NCBI GenBank assembly: GCA_964473485.1
Contig: CAYYPH010000005.1
Coordinates: 101,784 to 165,783, forward strand
Direction of reading: 5' to 3'
Source: CAIVAT01 sp964473485
Lineage (GTDB): Bacteria > Bacteroidota > Bacteroidia > Bacteroidales > FEN-979
Length of the DNA: 64,000 nucleotides
Every line of letters starts with the position of its first letter. Position 1 is the stretch's first letter. The notes beneath the pieces were generated by a model, which was not told where the DNA came from, made no database searches, and worked only from the letters and a program-made list of their open reading frames with translations. Positions 8,636 to 17,692 of this stretch are shown piece by piece. The position numbers and the translations under genes are program-made.

Positions 8636-10645
8636 TCACTCAATAATCATCCGGTTCTCGATAGCCCTGTTGTTGTATTGCTGCACATATGCCTTAAGGA
8701 ATAAAAGGAGAGGGTCCTCCACCTTTTTGTTCTTCCCGGCAATGTTGTTCTTCAGTAATGGATCCTGCTCCAGGTGAAAAAGCGAAGTGCACCGGTTTCC
8801 GTCGAATTCAATGTAATATCCGTCCTTTATCATTCCGTATAACCCGCTGATATAATGCACTGAGAATTTTGGGGCGGAAGGATCAAAGAGGTCCGACCCG
8901 AACGCCAGGTACTGATTGTCGTAGCCTAAGTAACTAAGTACCGTCGGCATAATATCAGTCTGCTGGGCAACCGGTTTCTCCATCCTGGCCTCCTTGACCC
9001 CTGGCTGGTAAAACAGCAAAGGAATGGAATACTGTCCAACATTCGACTGATAATAAGGATAGTACGCTTCGGAAGTATGGTCAGACGTGATCACGAAAAG
9101 GGTGTTGTCAAACCAGGGCTCATGCCTGATGGAATAAAAGAACCTGGCCAGCGAGAAATCGGCATACATGATGCTCTGCTGGATCTCCAGTTTGCCTTTT
9201 CTGAAAATGTTGGCATACTTTGGTGGTACGTAATAAGGATGATGGGAGGAAAGAGAAAAGTAGGCTGCCATGAAGGGCTCCCTGAAACCCTTCAGTTGCT
9301 CGGCAGTGAACTGAAAAAATGCTTCGTCGCGGATTCCCCATTTTCCGTCGTACTCCTTCTCGTTGTTAAACTCCGACCGTCCGAAATACCGGTCGAACCC
9401 CACCATCTTGGTGTAAGAATCAAAACCCATGGTCCCGTTGGTACCCCCGTGAAAAAATGCAGTGGTATATCCCTTTTTCTTCAACTCACCTGCAATGCTT
9501 GAAAATTTTCCTACGGCATAAGATGATTGGATAAAAGATTCGTTCATGAGCGACGGTATTCCCGATAATATCGCGGGAATGCCCTGTATGGATGTCTTGC
9601 CGTTGGCAAAAGCATCAAAATAGACACCCTGGCGGATCAGCGAGTCAAGAAAAGGAGTAAATCCCTGGTATCGTCCGTTTTCAAGATGCCGGTTTACGAT
9701 ACCGATATGTTCCCTCGAAAAACTCTCCATGATGATGATCACCACATTCATTGACCTGAACCCTGCCTTGCTTCCCGGGTGCAACGGGGTGTATATCCCT
9801 GCTAATTCCTTTTCACTGCGAAACCAGGTCCGGGTTTGCAGGGTTTCATTATCAATGGTACGGGCAATGGAAAAAGGAGTGTTCAGAACGAGGGGGATGT
9901 TTTTTGCTGAGGTATACTGACCGGCTGTTACAAGACCGATCGGGCGAAGTTGCAGCCCCCCCCGGATACCGATCACGGAAATAGCCAGTATGATCAGTGC
10001 CAGCATGGAGTTCAGGATGAAGAATCGCAGATTTGCCCCCCGCCATCCTCCCTTTGACTGAACAACCGATATTTTCCGCGAAACATAAATAAAAAAAGCC
10101 ACGAATGCGATCCAGGCAATGCCGACATACCAGAAATCCTTTAAAAACTGGGGAATCAGTTTGTCGAAATCACCTCCTACACCCAGATACCTGAAAATAT
10201 CGAAGGTGATTCTCTTCAGGGTAAACCGGAAATAGATGGTATCGACAAAATTAGCCATCAGCGCGATGGTGTTTATAAAATAGAAATAACCGTTGGCAAT
10301 GGAAAGATAAAGCCGGTTGTACCTGAACCGGAAGGGCATCACGTACATCAGCACAAAGGGGGCGTTGATGATCAGAAGAGCTGAAATATCGAACCTAAGT
10401 CCGGCGAAAAAGAGATAGACCGCCTCCTGGAATCCGAGGTCAGAAAAATACCGGAGGTTGAACAGGAAAAAAAGTATCCGCGACAGGAATAGCAGCAGGA
10501 GGACCAGTGACAGTTTATACAGCAATGCCAGATGAATATTGCCTGCAAACCACTTACCCCTGGCGCCTGAGACTGACCTGCTCCGTCTTGAACTGCCCTT
10601 TGATCTTCCGGTGGTTGACCGGCTTCCTGATTTTCGTCTGGCCAT
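8636..10645 (-). CDS. LTA synthase-family phosphoglycerol/phosphoethanolamine transferase
   Basis: Membrane-anchored sulfatase-fold transferase, 669 residues from the chosen start. The N-terminal third holds about five transmembrane helices. The periplasmic catalytic domain begins near residue 295 and contains MESFSREHIG (metal-binding Glu307), the nucleophile context NGKTSIQGIPAILSGIPSL (Thr351 as predicted catalytic Thr) and the metal motif SDHTS. The frame is open 28 codons further upstream, but the start MARRKSGSR is preferred because a strong promoter box (10671-10678) would lie inside the longer form. The first 25 residues are very basic and Ser-rich. A Gram-negative LTA synthase homologue probably modifies a periplasmic glucan or another envelope polymer, not true lipoteichoic acid (inference). 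Confidence 0.9.
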   Translation of the reverse strand: MARRKSGSRSTTGRSKGSSRRSRSVSGARGKWFAGNIHLALLYKLSLVLLLLFLSRILFFLFNLRYFSDLGFQEAVYLFFAGLRFDISALLIINAPFVLMYVMPFRFRYNRLYLSIANGYFYFINTIALMANFVDTIYFRFTLKRITFDIFRYLGVGGDFDKLIPQFLKDFWYVGIAWIAFVAFFIYVSRKISVVQSKGGWRGANLRFFILNSMLALIILAISVIGIRGGLQLRPIGLVTAGQYTSAKNIPLVLNTPFSIARTIDNETLQTRTWFRSEKELAGIYTPLHPGSKAGFRSMNVVIIIMESFSREHIGIVNRHLENGRYQGFTPFLDSLIRQGVYFDAFANGKTSIQGIPAILSGIPSLMNESFIQSSYAVGKFSSIAGELKKKGYTTAFFHGGTNGTMGFDSYTKMVGFDRYFGRSEFNNEKEYDGKWGIRDEAFFQFTAEQLKGFREPFMAAYFSLSSHHPYYVPPKYANIFRKGKLEIQQSIMYADFSLARFFYSIRHEPWFDNTLFVITSDHTSEAYYPYYQSNVGQYSIPLLFYQPGVKEARMEKPVAQQTDIMPTVLSYLGYDNQYLAFGSDLFDPSAPKFSVHYISGLYGMIKDGYYIEFDGNRCTSLFHLEQDPLLKNNIAGKNKKVEDPLLLFLKAYVQQYNNRAIENRMIIE

Positions 10646-10670
10646 AGTTGTTGATGGTCGTTTGATGTTG

Positions 10671-10697
10671 CAAAGGTAGGAAAGAAATTTCCGCAAA
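10671..10697 (-). promoter_or_regulatory. promoter of LTA-synthase/DagK/MscS cluster
   Basis: Minus strand reads TTTG, 15 bases, then TACCTTTG, matching the Bacteroidota -33/-7 pattern with short spacing. It lies 26 bases before the chosen ATG and divergent from the citrate lyase promoter. Confidence 0.6.
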
Positions 10698-10703
10698 TCT
10701 TTA

Positions 10704-10711
10704 TACTTTTG
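10704..10711 (+). promoter_or_regulatory. citrate lyase operon -7 box (TACTTTTG)
   Basis: Perfect TAnnTTTG, 27 bases before the ATG at 10739. No clear -33 TTTG at the usual spacing. Confidence 0.55.
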
Positions 10712-10738
10712 CTGTGAAATGTCTAACACAATAAACGC

Positions 10739-11971
10739 ATGGCAGAAATTGCTACCTCAGGGAACAAAGGCAAAGGGATCAGGTCCGATTGCTTTGTTAC
10801 CATTGAAATGACCGGCCAGGGGGGCCTCCACCTGCAGGTTGAATCGAAAGTGGCCGTCATGTACGGCGAAGATATCCGTAATCAGGCCCTGGAGATCCTG
10901 GAATACTTTGAGATCAGGAACGCCATTGTTAAAATTGAGGACTCCGGCGCTTTACCGCTCGTACTTGCCGCCCGGCTTGAAGCGGCCATAAAATCGCTCA
11001 TCAAAACCGACAAACAGTGGCTTCCGCCATTCCTGGCCGAAAACAGGTATTCAACCCTTCGCGACCGGAGCCGTTTTTCGAGGCTTTACCTGCCAGGCAA
11101 CACACCCAGCCTCATGATCAATGCCGGCATTCACAAACCCAACGGGATCATCCTTGATCTTGAAGATGCTGTGGCTCCGGATAAAAAAGACGAAGCCCGG
11201 TTCCTGGTCCGGAACGCCCTCTGCGCAATCGATTTTTACGGCGCCGAGCGGATGGTGCGGATTAACCAGGGTAAACGCGGCCTCGACGATCTGGATTATA
11301 TCATCCCCTTCAATGTAAACCTTATCCTGCTTCCGAAATGTGAACAACCGGACCAGGTACTTGCGGTCAACAAAAAAATCGAAGAAATCCTCTCGCGCCC
11401 GTCAACCCTGGCCAATGAACACCCGAAAATCTGGATCATGCCCATCATCGAAAGCGCGATGGGAGTCATAAATTCTTATCAAATAGCCAGTTGTGCCGGC
11501 AATATCGTTGCGCTGGCCATCGGCCTCGAGGATTATACCGCCGATCTTGGTACCCGACGCACCTCTGAAGGAACCGAATCGTTCTTTGCAAGGAGCATGG
11601 TGGTGAATGCTGCCCGCGCGGCCGGCATACAACCCATCGATTCGGTATTCTCAGATGTTGCCGATATGGAAGGACTTCGCCAAAATGTACTTCATTCAAA
11701 AGCCCTTGGCTTCGACGGAATGGGTTGTATCCATCCGCGCCAGATCCCTGTCATCCATGAAGCATTTGCACCCACAGCAGATGAGATCGAAAAAGCAAAA
11801 AAAATCGTCTTCGCTTTTCACAAAGCCCAGGCACAGGGACTTGGCGTTGTCGCGCTCGGGACCAAAATGATCGATCCTCCTGTGGTAAAAAGAGCACTGA
11901 ATACCATTGATTTAGCTGTTAAAATGAATAAACTTGCAGAAAACTGGAGAGAATCTTATGAACAAATATGA
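10739..11971 (+). CDS. citrate lyase acyl carrier protein-beta subunit fusion (CitD-CitE)
   Basis: A 410-residue natural fusion. Residues 1-88 match CitD, the acyl carrier (gamma) subunit: LHLQVESKVAVMYGEDIR, the conserved DSGAL and AARLEA near residues 68-83, and a Ser at position 16 (GIRSD) in the place of the prosthetic-group serine. Residues 108-410 are a full CitE citryl-ACP lyase (HpcH/HpaI aldolase fold) with LYLPGN, GIILDLEDAV and the C-terminal GCIHPRQ motif. CitD and CitE are separate genes in the well-studied enterobacterial and lactic operons. The gene overlaps citF by 14 bases, so the two should be translationally coupled. Catalysis: citrate to acetate plus oxaloacetate. Confidence 0.9.
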   Translation: MAEIATSGNKGKGIRSDCFVTIEMTGQGGLHLQVESKVAVMYGEDIRNQALEILEYFEIRNAIVKIEDSGALPLVLAARLEAAIKSLIKTDKQWLPPFLAENRYSTLRDRSRFSRLYLPGNTPSLMINAGIHKPNGIILDLEDAVAPDKKDEARFLVRNALCAIDFYGAERMVRINQGKRGLDDLDYIIPFNVNLILLPKCEQPDQVLAVNKKIEEILSRPSTLANEHPKIWIMPIIESAMGVINSYQIASCAGNIVALAIGLEDYTADLGTRRTSEGTESFFARSMVVNAARAAGIQPIDSVFSDVADMEGLRQNVLHSKALGFDGMGCIHPRQIPVIHEAFAPTADEIEKAKKIVFAFHKAQAQGLGVVALGTKMIDPPVVKRALNTIDLAVKMNKLAENWRESYEQI

Positions 11972-13517
11972 TAAGATGGTCATGAACGCGGCTGGCCGGA
12001 TGGTGCCGACCGTTATCAACGGAAAGGATGAAGTACCCTACATGGGGATCGGTAAATACAAACCCGTTGGATTCAGGGCAGCCCCCCGGCTTACCTCATG
12101 CGCCGATTACCCGGCCAACGGGAACAAGGTGATACCATCGTTGAAAGAGGCCCTGATCAAGGCTGGATTGCGCGATGGCATGACCATCTCGACCCATCAC
12201 CATTTTCGCAACGGGGACCTCGTTGCTACGCAGGTGTTCGATATTGCCCATGAGTTGGGCATCAGGGATCTGATGTGGTATCCCTCTGCTTCTTTTCCAT
12301 GCCACGAACCGATGACAAAATACCTCGAAGACGGAACCATCAACCACATCGAGGGATCGATGAACGGCGCGCTGGGACGGTTCACCTCCGAAGGAAAAAT
12401 GAAGGGACTGGGCATTCTGAGATCACACGGCGGCCGTTACCAGGCAGTACAGGACGGCGAAGTCCATATTGACATCGCGGTGATCGCCGGGCCAACGGCT
12501 GATCCGTTCGGTAATTGCAATGGAGTGAACGGCCCCGCCGCCTGCGGCCCGCTGGGATTTGCCCTGGCCGACGCACAGTATGCCGATAAAGTAATAGTCG
12601 TAACCGACAACCTCATTCCTTTTCCATGTATTCCCTGGCAGATCAACGGAAATTATGTCGATTACGTCGTAGTGCTTGACAAGATCGGGATTCCCGAAAA
12701 AATTGTCAGCGGAACAACCGAAGTTACCAAAAGTCCCGACCGGTTACTGCTGGCCGAATGGTCGGCCCGCTTCTGCGACGAAGCCGGGTTGATATACGAT
12801 GGATTTTCTTTCCAGGCCGGAGCCGGGGGCACGGCTTTGTCGATCGGCATCTATTTTTCTGAGATCCTGCGTCAACGCGGATGGAAAGCAAGATTTGCCA
12901 GGGGTGGCAGTAACAAATACCTGGTCAGGATGCTCGAAGAAGGGCTGGTTGAGTACATCCTCGATGGTCAGACCTTTGATCTTGACGGGGTAAGGTCGAT
13001 GCGCGACAACCCGCACCATACCTGGACCAGCCCCTTTACCAGTTACAATTATCACGGCAAAGGTAACTTTTCCTCGATGGTCGACATCGTTATCCTTGGA
13101 GCTACGGAGGTGGACGTTAATTTTAACGCCAATGTGGTGACACACTCCGACGGATGCCTGCTCCATGGGATCGGGGGTTGGCAGAACACCCTCTTTGGGA
13201 AATGTGTGATCCTCCCTGTTCCACTATTCCGCGACCGTAATCCGGTCATCCGCGACGAAGTGACCACCATTTGCGGGCCAGGTGAACTGATCGATGTGAT
13301 CGTGACTGAAAGGGGAATTGCCATCAATCCACTGCGGAAGGACCTCATTGAAAAAATGAAAGGATCCGCGTTGCCTGTCAAAACAATCGAAGAACTGAAG
13401 GCCGAAGCAGAAAAAATTTGTGGCGTTCCAGCAAAACCCAGGTTCACCGACGAAGTGGTTGCGGTTGTAAAATGGGTCGACGGAACCATACTCGATTCAA
13501 TCCACAGGCTAGGCTAG
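11958..13517 (+). CDS. citF: citrate lyase alpha subunit (citrate:acetyl-ACP transferase)
   Basis: Class I CoA-transferase-like subunit that swaps acetate for citrate on the acyl carrier thioester. The 519-residue product fits CitF length and carries the family segments GIGKYKPVGFRAAP, TISTHHHFRNGD, HGGRYQAV and FQAGAGGTALSIG. The in-frame ORF opens at 11934, but ATG 11958 is preceded by GGAGAG at 11946-11951, a clear ribosome binding site, and begins MNKYDKMVMNAAGRMVP as expected. It overlaps the CitD-CitE gene. No citC (acetate:SH-citrate lyase ligase), citX or citG, needed to make and load the prosthetic group, is in this window, so they must be unlinked or replaced. Confidence 0.93.
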   Translation: MNKYDKMVMNAAGRMVPTVINGKDEVPYMGIGKYKPVGFRAAPRLTSCADYPANGNKVIPSLKEALIKAGLRDGMTISTHHHFRNGDLVATQVFDIAHELGIRDLMWYPSASFPCHEPMTKYLEDGTINHIEGSMNGALGRFTSEGKMKGLGILRSHGGRYQAVQDGEVHIDIAVIAGPTADPFGNCNGVNGPAACGPLGFALADAQYADKVIVVTDNLIPFPCIPWQINGNYVDYVVVLDKIGIPEKIVSGTTEVTKSPDRLLLAEWSARFCDEAGLIYDGFSFQAGAGGTALSIGIYFSEILRQRGWKARFARGGSNKYLVRMLEEGLVEYILDGQTFDLDGVRSMRDNPHHTWTSPFTSYNYHGKGNFSSMVDIVILGATEVDVNFNANVVTHSDGCLLHGIGGWQNTLFGKCVILPVPLFRDRNPVIRDEVTTICGPGELIDVIVTERGIAINPLRKDLIEKMKGSALPVKTIEELKAEAEKICGVPAKPRFTDEVVAVVKWVDGTILDSIHRLG

Positions 13518-13612
13518 GGTGCCTGTCTGGTTCGCATTATTCCTTCCCGCGGTAATTATTAAATTGTTTATTACCTTTATCACTTTCTGACTGGAATAAA
13601 AACTCCGCGGAA

Positions 13613-15526
13613 ATGGAACTCACCATTCATCAGATTTTGCTTAAATACTGGGGATATTCTGCTTTCCGGCCTCTTCAGGAGGAAATTATCAGATCGGTTA
13701 TGGAAGGCAGGGACACACTTGCTCTTTTACCCACGGGCGGAGGAAAATCGATTTGTTACCAGGTACCTGCCATGGCCCGCGAAGGCATCTGCCTCGTGAT
13801 CTCTCCCCTCATCGCATTAATGAAAGACCAGGTTGAGAACCTGAAGAAAAGAGGGATACCGGCAGCTGCAGTGTATTCGGGCATGCACCGGAATGAGATC
13901 GGAAGGGTGATCAGCAATTGCCGGTACGGCACAACAAAACTGCTGTATGTTTCACCCGAAAGGCTGACAACCGAAGTGATGCGAGAGGCAGTCAGACATA
14001 TGAAGATCAACCTCCTGGCTGTCGATGAAGCCCATTGTATCTCCCAGTGGGGCTATGATTTCAGACCCCCTTACCTCGAAATTGCCAACATTCGCCCCCT
14101 TCTGCCGAAGGTCCCTGTACTGGCCCTCACGGCAACAGCCACACCGAAAGTCGTTCTTGATATCCGGCAGAAACTGGAGTTTAAAAATGAGAACCTTTTT
14201 CAGAAAAGTTTTGAAAGAAAGAACCTTACCTATTTTGTGATCAGGGAAGAGGATAAAATGAACAGGCTCCTCAGAATCGTCAATAAAGTGAAAGGCCCAG
14301 GTATCGTTTATGTAAGAAACCGGCGCCAGACAAAGGAGATCGCTGACTTTCTTCAAAAAAACCGCATCAGTGCCGATCACTATCATGCAGGCCTTGATCC
14401 CCGGGTCCGCGACCAGCGACAGCTTGCCTGGATCCGTGAAGATAAACGGATCATCGTTGCGACCAATGCCTTCGGCATGGGAATCGACAAACCCAATGTA
14501 AGGTTTGTGGTTCACATGGATATCCCCGACAGCATTGAAGCATATTTCCAGGAAGCCGGACGGGGCGGACGTGATGAGAAACCCGCCTTCGCGGTCCTGC
14601 TGTACGAAAAAGCCGATATCCTGGATGCACGGCACAACCTATCACTGGCTTACCCCGACCTGAAAACAATCCGCGATGTTTACCAGGCCATGGGGAACTA
14701 TTTTCAGGTGCCGGTTGGTGCCGGCAGGGACCTTCAATTCGACTTTGACCTTGCCCATTTCGCCGACCAATACCGGTTTCAGCACGTGGTGGCATTCAAC
14801 TCGTTAAAATTGCTGGAGAAAGAAGGGTTTATTCTTCTGACCGATGCATTTTTCAACCCTTCAAAGTTATTTATCAAGGCACAAAAGGAAGAACTCTACC
14901 GGTTCCAGGTTGAAAATGCACCGCTCGACCAATTCATCAAAACGATCCTTCGGTCGTATGGAGGCATTCTCTCCGATTTCGTGAGGATCAGCGAGCCTGA
15001 ACTGGCCCGTAGATCAGGAATCAGCGAAGAACAGGTAATCAGGAACCTGATGTTCATGGTAAAAAGCGGACTTGTGGATTATATCAGGCAGACTGATAAG
15101 CCCCAGTTAATATTTGTCCAGGAAAGGGTTAACATCAACGACATCAGCCTCTCTCCCGAAAACTATAAACTTCGTCAAAAAGAAGCGGTTGAGCGCATCG
15201 AGGCCATGATCGGTTACGTCGAATCCACAAACCGTTGCCGGAGCCAGGCTTTACTGGCCTATTTCGGGGATGTGAAATCGCGCAGATGCGGAAAATGCGA
15301 TATATGCCTCGAAAGGAATAAGGTAAGTCTTAACCAGGTGGAATTCGACCGGATCGTTGAAACCATTAAGCCTGTGCTGAAACTGAAATCCTGTACCATG
15401 GAGGAGATCATTGCATCCGCGGGGTCGATTCAGGATGAAAAGGTTCTGCGGGCCATACAGTGGCTTATCGACAATGATAAGATCCGCATCGAACCGGGTG
15501 GAAAATACCGCTGGACCCAAAAATAA
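13613..15526 (+). CDS. recQ: RecQ-family ATP-dependent DNA helicase
   Basis: Superfamily 2 3'-5' helicase acting in recombinational repair and fork processing. The 637-residue protein has Walker A TGGGKS (41-46), the DEAH box at 138-141 with HCISQWGYDFRPPY (aromatic-rich loop), motif VI with EAGRGGRDEKPA, and a zinc-binding RQC subdomain with four Cys (CRSQALLAYFGD...CGKCDIC). No HRDC domain is visible after the RQC/winged-helix region; the C-terminus is a short winged-helix-like segment. A near-consensus promoter box TACCTTTA sits at 13572-13579. Confidence 0.95.
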   Translation: MELTIHQILLKYWGYSAFRPLQEEIIRSVMEGRDTLALLPTGGGKSICYQVPAMAREGICLVISPLIALMKDQVENLKKRGIPAAAVYSGMHRNEIGRVISNCRYGTTKLLYVSPERLTTEVMREAVRHMKINLLAVDEAHCISQWGYDFRPPYLEIANIRPLLPKVPVLALTATATPKVVLDIRQKLEFKNENLFQKSFERKNLTYFVIREEDKMNRLLRIVNKVKGPGIVYVRNRRQTKEIADFLQKNRISADHYHAGLDPRVRDQRQLAWIREDKRIIVATNAFGMGIDKPNVRFVVHMDIPDSIEAYFQEAGRGGRDEKPAFAVLLYEKADILDARHNLSLAYPDLKTIRDVYQAMGNYFQVPVGAGRDLQFDFDLAHFADQYRFQHVVAFNSLKLLEKEGFILLTDAFFNPSKLFIKAQKEELYRFQVENAPLDQFIKTILRSYGGILSDFVRISEPELARRSGISEEQVIRNLMFMVKSGLVDYIRQTDKPQLIFVQERVNINDISLSPENYKLRQKEAVERIEAMIGYVESTNRCRSQALLAYFGDVKSRRCGKCDICLERNKVSLNQVEFDRIVETIKPVLKLKSCTMEEIIASAGSIQDEKVLRAIQWLIDNDKIRIEPGGKYRWTQK

Positions 15527-15550
15527 CAAGAAAACTGACCAGTCCTAAGC

Positions 15551-16150
15551 ATGATGTTACTGCCCCGGTCTTTTTACCTCCATGACGATGTTGTTAAGAT
15601 AGCCAACGACCTGCTTGGCAAATTTCTGGTAACCAGAATAAACGGTGTCGTTACCTCGGGATTGATCTGTGAAACCGAAGCGTATGCGGGCATTGCCGAC
15701 AGGGCTTCGCATGCCTTTGGAGACCGCAGAACCCCACGCACCGAAATCATGTATGCCCGCGGCGGAACTGCTTATGTATACCTGTGTTACGGGATCCACT
15801 CCTTATTCAATGTGGTCACCAACCACGCAGGCATTCCGCATGCCGTGCTGATCAGGGGGATAATACCTCAGGATAATATTCCGGCGATGCTGGCAAGGGC
15901 CGGAATGCAGAAACTGCCGCCGGGCGGTGGTATCGGACCGGGAAAAGTGTCGAAACTGCTCGGCATCCATTATTCACATACCGGTCTTGACCTGGTGGAA
16001 ATCGTTCAGAATGAAGGCGATTCGATATGGATTGAGGACCGGAACTGCGTCATCCCGAAGGTCACTATCCTTAAAGGCCCCAGGATAGGTGTTGATTATG
16101 CCGGAACAGACGCGACGCTTCCTTACAGGTTTTGGTTTGAGCCGCACTAA
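15551..16150 (+). CDS. 3-methyladenine DNA glycosylase (AAG/MPG family)
   Basis: Monofunctional alkylation-repair glycosylase that removes 3-methyladenine, hypoxanthine and related bases. The 199-residue length fits the bacterial family. Landmarks: LLGKFLVTRINGVVTSGLICETEAYAG with the catalytic Glu in the ETEAY motif, the DNA-intercalating region TPRTEIMYARGGTAYVYLCYG, and GGGIGPGKVSKLLGI. It starts 24 bases after recQ and may be cotranscribed with it. ATG codons at 15551 and 15554 are both possible starts. Confidence 0.94.
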   Translation: MMLLPRSFYLHDDVVKIANDLLGKFLVTRINGVVTSGLICETEAYAGIADRASHAFGDRRTPRTEIMYARGGTAYVYLCYGIHSLFNVVTNHAGIPHAVLIRGIIPQDNIPAMLARAGMQKLPPGGGIGPGKVSKLLGIHYSHTGLDLVEIVQNEGDSIWIEDRNCVIPKVTILKGPRIGVDYAGTDATLPYRFWFEPH

Positions 16151-16191
16151 CCAGATCTTTGAAACAGAGATCAGGCCGGCCGTAACTTAGG

Positions 16192-16223
16192 AAAAAAAAA
16201 GCCGCCCGGGCGGACGGCTTTTG
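16192..16223. terminator. bidirectional terminator between AAG and HU genes
   Basis: AAAAGCCG pairs perfectly with CGGCTTTT around CCCGGGCGGA; A-tract on the left and T's on the right serve both convergent genes. Confidence 0.75.
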
Positions 16224-16241
16224 TAATAAAATGGTAAAGTG

Positions 16242-16514
16242 TTACTTTACTTTCTTGCCAAGTTCTGCGCCGGCTTTGAATTTCACGACCTTCTTTGCAG
16301 CAATCTTGATCTCTTTTCCGTTCTGAGGATTGCGGCCTTTACGGGCAGCTCTCTTTGAAACCGAAAAAGAACCAAAACCTACTAAAGCCACTCTTTCACC
16401 TTTGCCCAGTGCCTTGGTGGTAGCAGTAATAACAGCTTCGAGAGCCCTTTTGGCTTCCGCTTTGGTCATTTTTGCATCATTTGCAACTGCTTCGATTAAT
16501 TGAGCCTTGTTCAT
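16242..16514 (-). CDS. hup: HU-family histone-like DNA-binding protein
   Basis: Small dimeric nucleoid protein of 90 residues, the standard HU length. It starts MNKAQLIEAVANDAK with helix-turn-helix dimerisation segments (residues 1-40), then GFGSFSVSKRAARKGRNPQNG, the beta-arm DNA-binding region, and ends KFKAGAELGKKVK. The promoter box TATATTTG is at 16556-16563. A strong hairpin terminator follows. Confidence 0.96.
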   Translation of the reverse strand: MNKAQLIEAVANDAKMTKAEAKRALEAVITATTKALGKGERVALVGFGSFSVSKRAARKGRNPQNGKEIKIAAKKVVKFKAGAELGKKVK

Positions 16515-16555
16515 TTTGTTTCGATTTTAAATTAATACCTGATTGATAAACATCG

Positions 16556-16563
16556 CAAATATA
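16556..16563 (-). promoter_or_regulatory. HU gene -7 box (TATATTTG)
   Basis: Perfect TAnnTTTG on the minus strand, 41 bases before the HU ATG. A TTG-containing CTTG lies at the -33 position (16583-16586). Confidence 0.65.
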
Positions 16564-16658
16564 AGGCTTTCAGCAGAAATGTCAAGTGATTTCTGGCCGA
16601 AAGGGCCGAAAATGTTGATAAAATCGAATTTTTGTTAATATCTGCGACATGAAAAGCG

Positions 16659-17627
16659 CTAAAAACCATGGCTTTCGGCAAACAACCATTGGTAACCCCT
16701 AAGGAATTCCGGCACTTTCATAACGCGCTTACCCTGCAACTGGACCTCTGTAAGGACTAGGTAGCCATTCCCTGCAGCCACCCGCAGCATCTCCTTACCA
16801 AAAATCCTGATCTGACCATCGCCGGCCATACCGGGCATTCGTTCGGGAAATGCCCGAAGCACTTTTAATATATAGGTCTCATTGTTCACCATGATTTCGG
16901 TGTAGGCTCCTGGATGCGGCGATAACCCCCTGATCTGGTTGTGTAAAACGTGCACATCCCTGCACCAGTCGATCCGGCAATCGTCCCTGAACAATTTGGG
17001 TGCGGTGTGAAACTGCAGGTGCGAATCGCCATTTCCGGGCTGTTCGACTGGGATTAATGAGCGATTGACCAGGCCCTCCACCGTCCTGATGACCAATGGT
17101 GCCCCCAAAATTTTCATCCGGTCATGCAGTTCCCCGGCCGTCTCATCTGAACCGATGAGCACTTTTTCAGTGAGCAGGATATTCCCGGTATCAATATGAT
17201 CATTCAGCAGAAAGGTAGTCAGTCCGCTCTCCTTTTCGCCATTCATCAGTGCCCTGTTGATGGGTGCCGCTCCCCGGTATTGAGGTAAAAGAGAAGCATG
17301 CAGGTTAAATGTTCCAAGAGGCGGCAGGCTCCAAACCGCCCTGGGCATCATACGGAAAGCGATTACGATCTGCAGGTCGGGCTTTAAATCAGCCAGATGG
17401 GTCAGAAAACCAGGTTCCTTAAGGCTGGGAGGCTGAAGAACAGGAATGCTTTTTGACAGGGCAAATTCCTTGACCGGTGAATGATGTATCCGTAAACCTC
17501 TTCCGGCCGGTTTATCAGGAGCCGTAACAACCGCGACCACCTGATAATGCTCCTCCGTAAGAAGTTTCAGGGAAGGCACTGCAAAATCAGGAGTACCAAA
17601 GAAAATGATTCGGGGATGCTCTTTCAT
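16659..17627 (-). CDS. fmt: methionyl-tRNA formyltransferase
   Basis: Formylates initiator Met-tRNA using 10-formyl-THF. The 322-residue product begins MKEHPRIIFFGTPDFAVPSL and contains the formyl-THF-binding catalytic motif region FNLHASLLPQYRGAAPINRALMNG (Asn and His of the formyltransferase active site) and LNDHIDTGNIL, then the C-terminal OB-fold tRNA-binding domain. The frame also opens 10 codons earlier (MPVPDHYFST), but the family N-terminus fits the ATG at 17627. It lies 65 bases downstream of the TPR gene on the same strand. Confidence 0.95.
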   Translation of the reverse strand: MKEHPRIIFFGTPDFAVPSLKLLTEEHYQVVAVVTAPDKPAGRGLRIHHSPVKEFALSKSIPVLQPPSLKEPGFLTHLADLKPDLQIVIAFRMMPRAVWSLPPLGTFNLHASLLPQYRGAAPINRALMNGEKESGLTTFLLNDHIDTGNILLTEKVLIGSDETAGELHDRMKILGAPLVIRTVEGLVNRSLIPVEQPGNGDSHLQFHTAPKLFRDDCRIDWCRDVHVLHNQIRGLSPHPGAYTEIMVNNETYILKVLRAFPERMPGMAGDGQIRIFGKEMLRVAAGNGYLVLTEVQLQGKRVMKVPEFLRGYQWLFAESHGF

Positions 17628-17692
17628 GGTGCTGAAATAGTGATCAGGGACCGGCACCGCAGCGACCCCTGTAAGGAAAAGTGATGCGCAGT

